Below are positions 38,301 to 42,352 of a stretch of 42,352 bases of DNA, one piece after another. This stretch comes from a virus. Where the stretch lies: the IMG/VR virus record IMGVR_UViG_3300047202_000025, positions 1-42,352 of that record, one strand, 5' to 3'. A program made the position numbers and the translations under genes. Within the stretch, counting starts at the first letter, position 1; every line of letters starts with the position of its first letter. The notes under the pieces are model-generated. The model was not told the DNA's origin. It worked only from the letters and a program-made list of their open reading frames with translations, and did no database searches.

Positions 38301-38580
38301 CCTCTGGATTAGTTTTCATTGCATTATAGAAAAACTGAACCTGTTTATTGTATGTTTCATTAACAACAGGTGGTTTTTGTGGTTGAAAATCTGGGGCAAA
38401 AGATTTGGGTAAGATACCTTTTTCCGAAAGATACTTAAATATATTATGTTTTTGAAACCAAGTATATCCTCTTTCATCAGGAACTTCTGTGTAAACTTGG
38501 TCAAATATGTCAACAGTTTCTGCTGTTGGTTTGTTAATATCAAGAGTATCAGGAGCAATTTGGTCAAAAATATCAGGCAT
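35338..38580 (-). CDS. Large internal virion / DNA ejection protein (putative)
   Basis: A 1080-residue protein. Its N-terminus repeats the DIFDQ motif (MPDIFDQIAPD ... TVDIFDQV), typical of large podovirus internal proteins and polyvalent phage proteins. A Gly-rich/hydrophobic segment sits near 230-265; the rest is helical and charged with long amphipathic stretches. No lysozyme or transglycosylase motif could be recognised. In T7-like viruses the proteins at this place leave the capsid with the DNA. It is preceded by a 246-residue coiled-coil gene that likely forms the same internal core. Confidence 0.7.
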   Translation of the reverse strand: MPDIFDQIAPDTLDINKPTAETVDIFDQVYTEVPDERGYTWFQKHNIFKYLSEKGILPKSFAPDFQPQKPPVVNETYNKQVQFFYNAMKTNPEVTKEGFALTGFADPMGVTSYISRKWGTGEVSAWQDARHLFVSEMSWKDPEKWKNLVVDFEKVILELKGMPTKTAAGTFGLHSLLQAPTKEQTEEDWFEFLQDKGWEGAKSYATGKLYDVLGGVKNPLLRRGGGGIVGGGAAAIQGADTGNIILGAGQGVVFTPYRGGRVAPVTEKISEPKTVDVMAENVKKFGMKKLQSDFQTWLKSPEGIAEKKALGLPEGNKFIEPSLFETFNRGLVTPIEVPTIDTIRDKAFEQLKTVKDLRTTVAEPAIKELRARQAAGYKDILESELAKGTSPEEAQTKATAGMKGFAEVPEITPPNFTSPEWGSLFQKNLEVHTDAFAINNTRGALQSWRNGKILQNAQFQYISDILGKDFATELYYKQSAMKPFSGWDVVKSIVQLAKSPFAYDVQFFRQASSFAARHPIKYLKGGTKAVRAYMSAAYAEKMHNTTLTDPLHQDAKQHGMNFISDVPWAEVAGKELAPEQFAYGYPLLRRILTAGEHGGKVAKVLLAPVRGMGKWYVASERSMVASTNSFMQELYNIQTKHWEKQGVTGKQLEAYKRNYTDTVNTFMKILRAKNPEGKAIQRAANYVLFSPSMTFSRLKRPYVLLANKGSRMYAASLVSTEIGKIFLISAIANTIGNYYKDKKGEPKISSDIDPRSTNWGQVRVNDVHYDFGGGDIQFYRTIARLITGEMKNQAGFIKKVPRLSVLEQYAKSRETALIGIATELITGRDFQGNKLWEIPDWEEVGKRQGPFAKIAAKIGKSKISTPGKEKAFVALREMLKIRLPQFLGAMFESGINDGWASIFARGTSEFISQGTTSYPLSPAAISERIRNKIANDNYNKIWDDLGPKAQKKLRKKFPTIEQSEQEAKFTRRQRTTEFEIKYEPLELNKSVQKNLESLFIPIPSVSRRIATNWFLNDQRYENYRDLSSKYINTRLGKLFLKPGWVNLKEERKIERVTKEIEFAKELARRQIEKLANKESR

Positions 38581-38582
38581 AA

Positions 38583-39323
38583 TTAAAATGTGTATCCTCT
38601 CTGTTTCGCAATCTGTCTTGCTTTATTTTTATCTCCACTCGCTTCTTGAAGAATTGACGAAGCAGTGTTTGGGTCAAGCGGGTTTACTCCGAATCCCTGT
38701 GTGGGTTGATTTGGTTCTGTTAAAGTTAAAGGTTCACCATAAGTGGTTTCCATTTCACCACCAACAGGCCAGCGTTTATTTACAATATTCATTGCTTCCG
38801 CCGGTATTTTTTCCGGCCCGCCAAATCTTTTTGAAGCATAATTTACGGCTTCTTCTTTGTCCAAGAAACTATCATCAGAGGCCAATGCACCAAGAGTTTG
38901 TTCTATATAAGCGGGAGTAAATATTGCTTTTTCTGTTAATAATTTCTCCATAGGAACTTCTGTTTCGACCCTTAACTTCCAGATTTCTTTTTCCTCGTCG
39001 GTTAAGTAATTAGAATCATCTATGGCTTTCTTTTTAGTATCCAGTTCATCCAATAATTTCTGTCTCTTTTTTTCTTCTCTCTGGAAATCCAACCGAGAGG
39101 CAGTTTCCATTTTTTCAATGTCCCACATCTTTGAACGGTTAAATGCCTCTATGTCCCACTGATGTTCAAGTTGAGTCCGTTCTTTCTCCCATTGAACTCG
39201 GCGAAGTTCGGTTGCCTGTCTTTCGGCTTGTTCTGTTTCTCGTTGTGTGGCTATACTTTCTCCGGCAAGTTTAGCAAGACCTGTCATAAGTCCGGCTGTG
39301 CCGGTTGGTTCAACTTTTATCAT
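38583..39323 (-). CDS. Coiled-coil internal virion-type protein
   Basis: A 246-residue protein with a small Gly-rich N-terminus (MIKVEPTGTAGLMTGLAKLAG), then a long, highly charged helix (~40-130, ATELRRVQWEKERTQLEHQW ...), and a Pro-containing C-terminus (LTEPNQPTQGFGVNPLDP). The ATG at 39323 is favoured over a start 84 nt upstream because GGGAG lies just ahead of it and overlap with the next gene falls to 14 nt. Likely an internal virion or tail-base protein. Confidence 0.65.
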   Translation of the reverse strand: MIKVEPTGTAGLMTGLAKLAGESIATQRETEQAERQATELRRVQWEKERTQLEHQWDIEAFNRSKMWDIEKMETASRLDFQREEKKRQKLLDELDTKKKAIDDSNYLTDEEKEIWKLRVETEVPMEKLLTEKAIFTPAYIEQTLGALASDDSFLDKEEAVNYASKRFGGPEKIPAEAMNIVNKRWPVGGEMETTYGEPLTLTEPNQPTQGFGVNPLDPNTASSILQEASGDKNKARQIAKQRGYTF

Positions 39324-39615
39324 TTGTAACTCCCTTTGTCTCCTTGAACTTTTTGCAATCTTCTTCTGTAAAATCACCGCATCCCTGTGGCTTGCTGTCA
39401 TACCCAAACTTTACTTGCAGGGAACACAGATTATCTTTATTCAGCATTTCACAACCGCCGGATTTATTTAATATTATATCAGAAATATCAGGGGAAACAA
39501 CCTTCACTGTTTCCCCATCAAAGGTAGTTTTAAGTATTGGCGAACCCATCCAAGTTATAGGTTCTTGTGTCCTACAACAATCACCACATTTTTTACAAAA
39601 GCCGTTCGTTTTCAT
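39310..39615 (-). CDS. YkgJ-like cysteine cluster protein
   Basis: A 101-residue protein with CKKCGDCCR (~6-14), GGCEMLNKDNLCSLQ (~53-66) and PQGCGDF, the CxxCxxCC...C...C pattern of YkgJ-family proteins, thought to bind zinc or an Fe-S cluster. Start ATG 39615 is preferred to a TTG/GTG within the tail-fibre end. It is unusual between a tail fibre and internal virion genes; it may maturate or modify a virion protein. Confidence 0.7.
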   Translation of the reverse strand: MKTNGFCKKCGDCCRTQEPITWMGSPILKTTFDGETVKVVSPDISDIILNKSGGCEMLNKDNLCSLQVKFGYDSKPQGCGDFTEEDCKKFKETKGVTNDKS

Positions 39616-39641
39616 TTTTAATTCCCATAATTTATTTCCTT

Positions 39642-41888
39642 TTATATCCACCAACCTATTATACCTATGCCAATGAGAGTATATTCTGCATTAAGTGAAG
39701 AATAATCAAAAATTCTATTAGAACTACACCCTATAGCTGCGTTTGAGTCATTATCTGTATTTATAGCTTGTGTTCTCAAAACAATTCTATTATACCAGTT
39801 AGATTGCCCATTTTTTCTCATTTGAAAATAATGCCCTACCGTAGAACTCAAAATATCGAGAGTAAATGCAACGGCTTTTGCACCCGTTGGAATAATTGAA
39901 CTCATATCAAGTTGGTAAGTCCCACCATCTGTTTTGAAACTTCCAGTGTAATAAGATTCCCCATTTGTCATAATGTCCGCATCTAAAGTTAAATCAATTT
40001 CAGAATTGACCGCCGTAACTTTTGCCCAAGTATTATCAGTTGTATTGTTAACATAATCATTAACAACTACTCCGTTTGTTTGAAAAGTAGCTGTGGCATC
40101 TACTAAATGATTTGCAGAGGTTGATGTGGCAGTTCCTTCTTCTTTTCGAAGATTAAAATCCCAAACAGAAGGGTCTCCCCTATCTACAAAACTTGTTGTT
40201 AAAAGAGTAAGGTCGCCACTTGCTAAAATAGAAGAACCATTTATTGATTTTATATTTGTTGCACTTACCAATGTGGGTTGAACGGCCAAATCTCCGCTTC
40301 CCAAAAGCGTGGTTGAATTTACTGTCTTGATATTAGTTGCTGAAACCAAAGTTGCCTGAACTGCTACATCACCAGAGCCAAGTAATGAAGTAGAATTAAC
40401 CGTCTTAATATCTGTTCCAGAAACTGCTGCCCCTATTGTTGTGCCATTAGATTTAACAATACCTGTTACAGCCGCTACTATTGGGTCTGTTTCAGTTATA
40501 GTTGGTGAAGCAACCAAACCTAAATTTGATAAAGCCGTTAGTATATTTCCAGAGGGTTGAATAATCGGAGTTGCATTGTAAAATCCGAGAAGTTGATTTG
40601 TTGCTGTCCCAATTTTTGTTCCAGTAGTTGTGGCTAATGCTATATTTGCCGCCGCCGGTAAAGATAGACCGCCTGTTGCAGTTATTAGACCAGTAACGCC
40701 AAGAGTAGTAGAAAACAATCCTGCCCCTGTTACATCCAAAGTAACAGTGGGAACTACTGCTGAACCAATCCTTAAATTACCATTTATATAACTCTGCGTA
40801 TTTATTCCCAAACCCCACGCTGCGGTAATAGTTCCTGAACCCGGAACATTCTGTCCTGCATCGTAAAAAGCGTATAAAGCAGTTATGGTGCAGTTGGCGT
40901 TATTTAAGGTGGGGGCTAACGCCCAATAATGTGCAGCGGTTGTCATTATTGCCCTGCCACCTCCCGTTGTAGAACCCGTTAAAACGATAGTGGAGTAATA
41001 TGCAGCCGCTGTAACACAGGTATAATTCGTAGGTTCATCAGTAGCCAATGTTAATTCAGGTTGGCCATATGCCCCTAATATGTAACTGGCGGTAGTAGAT
41101 TTGGTGGCACTTTTAATGGGAGCAAAAGTGGAAACAAATTTCTGGCAATATACAAAAATCAAATTCCCTGTTTTTGTAGACGTGGCATTAACATCCGCCC
41201 CGATAACACTTAAATTTGTAGTATCTACAAAGGGACTGTATATTCCTTTTCCCGTTACTATTGCCGTAGTATTAAAAGCCACTTGGCCGGTTGAAACAAT
41301 AGATGTTCCCTTTAAGGTTGTCCCGTTAAAAGTAAGATTGGCACTATCAATCAAAAGTCCTGCGGTTGAGGCATAAGGTATTCTTGTTATAGTAAGGCCA
41401 CTATCAGTGATATTTGCAAAGGTCGGACTATCCCCTGATTTGTAATAAGTGTTTGTATCAAGTCCCAACAATCCCGCCGTAACTTTCATTAACCCCGTTC
41501 CACCACCAAGATTTGTAAAAGTCTGTGGTGTTGTTTGGTCAAGATTAAGAAAACCAGTAGCAGAGGCATAATAAGCGCCGTGCTGGCCATCCAACAGGTC
41601 GGCGTTAAGGTTTGTATTAAGGGTAGTTGAAATGCAAGCAAAAGGGGAAGTTCCAACTGCGATATTGGAAATAAAATTAGTTCCTGTTACAACACCACCA
41701 GAAGTTAATGCACCACTTAAAGTAAGACTTCCCGTAAGGGCAAAAGTTCCAATAATGGTAAGATTTCCGTTTATAGTTCCCCCAGCAAACGTGGGGGTAG
41801 AATTATATCCAAGGCGGGAAGAAAGTTTCTGAATAGCTTTCCTTACGCTTGTCCAGTCCCCATCAATAATATTTGGAACAAGACCCAT
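39642..41888 (-). CDS. Tail fibre / receptor-binding protein
   Basis: A 748-residue Gly/Thr/Ser/Ala-rich protein. Begins MGLVPNIIDGDWTSVRKAIQ, a typical phage fibre attachment start. Repeats of INGNLTIIGTFALTGSLTLSG in the first 60 residues, and three copies of a ~20-residue unit (TxIKTVNSTSLLGSGDVAVQ) near 520-590, are classical trimeric fibre shaft repeats. The last ~150 residues (a beta region) would carry host recognition. A charged middle (DRGDPSVWDFNLRKEEG) is typical of tip domains. Confidence 0.85.
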   Translation of the reverse strand: MGLVPNIIDGDWTSVRKAIQKLSSRLGYNSTPTFAGGTINGNLTIIGTFALTGSLTLSGALTSGGVVTGTNFISNIAVGTSPFACISTTLNTNLNADLLDGQHGAYYASATGFLNLDQTTPQTFTNLGGGTGLMKVTAGLLGLDTNTYYKSGDSPTFANITDSGLTITRIPYASTAGLLIDSANLTFNGTTLKGTSIVSTGQVAFNTTAIVTGKGIYSPFVDTTNLSVIGADVNATSTKTGNLIFVYCQKFVSTFAPIKSATKSTTASYILGAYGQPELTLATDEPTNYTCVTAAAYYSTIVLTGSTTGGGRAIMTTAAHYWALAPTLNNANCTITALYAFYDAGQNVPGSGTITAAWGLGINTQSYINGNLRIGSAVVPTVTLDVTGAGLFSTTLGVTGLITATGGLSLPAAANIALATTTGTKIGTATNQLLGFYNATPIIQPSGNILTALSNLGLVASPTITETDPIVAAVTGIVKSNGTTIGAAVSGTDIKTVNSTSLLGSGDVAVQATLVSATNIKTVNSTTLLGSGDLAVQPTLVSATNIKSINGSSILASGDLTLLTTSFVDRGDPSVWDFNLRKEEGTATSTSANHLVDATATFQTNGVVVNDYVNNTTDNTWAKVTAVNSEIDLTLDADIMTNGESYYTGSFKTDGGTYQLDMSSIIPTGAKAVAFTLDILSSTVGHYFQMRKNGQSNWYNRIVLRTQAINTDNDSNAAIGCSSNRIFDYSSLNAEYTLIGIGIIGWWI

Positions 41889-41899
41889 ATAATGTTCTC

Positions 41900-42352
41900 T
41901 TATAAAACTTTCATACGACCCAGCGGGTAGGAATAAGTTACTTTATTTGTTGGTGCAGTAGTTTGACCTTGAGACGTTTGCATAAGCATTTGTGCAATCT
42001 GTGAATAATCAGGGTAGGTGTCCTCTCGTCTTTCAATCGCACCAGCTTTTTGGCCAAGAGCAGAGGCATATCGTTCTGTTCTAATGTCCTCTAATTTTAA
42101 CCGTGCGGTTGCACCTGTTTCCTGTTCCCACTTTGCACCTGCCGTTGCAGGAATTGAAGTTCCATATAAACCAGATTCAATGCTTTGAGAAGTTGCAGAA
42201 GCCACATCTCTTTTCTTTGTTGCCTCAAGTTCGGCTTTATAGCCAGCCCCAAAAGTTCCGGTCGGGGAATATTGTTCTGCAATCTGATTATAAATACCCA
42301 TCATCTCATCATATCGTTTTAAATTTGCCGCCCTTGCTTCATTTGCCTGATT
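41900..42352 (-). CDS. Partial structural protein at right edge
   Basis: Open to the right edge: codons before the internal MMGIYNQIAEQ continue in frame (QANEARAANLKRYDE), so the N-terminus is outside the window. What is visible is 150 residues, helical, Gln/Ala/Glu-rich (ATARLKLEDIRTERYASALGQKAGAIER) with a Pro/Tyr C-terminal end. Such proteins of the internal-core or tail-base type precede fibre genes in podoviruses. Partial. Confidence 0.65.
   Translation of the reverse strand, partial: NQANEARAANLKRYDEMMGIYNQIAEQYSPTGTFGAGYKAELEATKKRDVASATSQSIESGLYGTSIPATAGAKWEQETGATARLKLEDIRTERYASALGQKAGAIERREDTYPDYSQIAQMLMQTSQGQTTAPTNKVTYSYPLGRMKVL

Noticed and set aside
1-42352. The window as a complete circular genome
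   Set aside because: The two edges cut different genes (an N-terminus at the left, an open C-terminal part at the right) whose frames do not join, and most tail genes are missing.
1-42352. CRISPR arrays, tRNA genes, insertion sequences, integrase or repressor
   Set aside because: None seen by reading: no regularly spaced repeats, no cloverleaf with a T-arm, no transposase DDE motif, no tyrosine or serine recombinase and no clear CI-type repressor. A tRNAscan-SE run would settle the tRNA question.

Overview
The window is part of an AT-rich tailed double-stranded DNA bacteriophage (Caudoviricetes). It carries a large terminase, portal, scaffold-like protein, major capsid protein, tail fibre, and a complete phage replication and recombination set. 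I see no tape-measure gene. A 1080-residue internal-virion-type protein and a roughly 590-residue portal suggest a podovirus-like virion, but this is inference because the tail genes seem to lie outside both window edges. Shine-Dalgarno sites (AGGAGG, AAGGAG) and sigma70-type promoters (TTGACA/TTGACT, 17 bp, TATAAT-like) point to an ordinary bacterial host. The host itself cannot be named. UAA, UAG and UGA all act as stops.

Layout. (1) 1-14,622, minus strand, read right to left: small early/lysis-like membrane genes, TerS, a homing HNH endonuclease, TerL, portal, small head proteins, scaffold-like protein, major capsid protein (split by a group I intron), a head decoration-like protein, head-tail adaptor, then small beta-rich proteins continuing past the left edge. 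(2) 14,640-14,850: a divergent promoter region with one near-consensus promoter facing each way. (3) 14,849-35,112, plus strand: tightly packed (ATGA/TAATG overlaps) replication and accessory genes. These are family A DNA polymerase, many very small proteins, a RecA lacking the usual catalytic glutamate, an amidoligase plus class II glutamine amidotransferase pair, a YopX protein, an HExxH putative metallopeptidase, a Cas4/RecB-like nuclease, NinB-like, an SSB-like protein ending in DIPF, DnaB-type helicase, DnaG-type primase, NinG, a dATP/dGTP diphosphohydrolase-like protein, a DUF1937-like deoxyribosyltransferase relative, DNA methyltransferase, DEDD exonuclease and a nucleotidyltransferase. 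It ends at an intrinsic terminator near 35.15 kb. (4) 35,165-42,352, minus strand: tail fibre and internal virion proteins, ending in a small XhlA-like membrane protein that converges on the terminator.

Highlights. The capsid gene is interrupted by a 653-nt group I intron (4134-4786) that encodes a LAGLIDADG homing endonuclease. P1, P10, P7 and P8 pairings can be drawn and predict a clean in-frame splice giving a 359-residue capsid protein. The amidoligase/glutamine amidotransferase cassette has its own promoter, four treble-clef-like zinc modules on the ligase and a zinc knuckle on the amidotransferase, with GCCGGGC-containing palindromic elements on both sides. It is the best candidate for an under-described modification system. 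A family of small neighbouring proteins (25.9-29.2 kb) shares a shuffled coiled-coil module. Several genes of 34-60 codons were found by direct reading and are listed.

All functions are assigned from motifs recognised by eye, and no database search was run.
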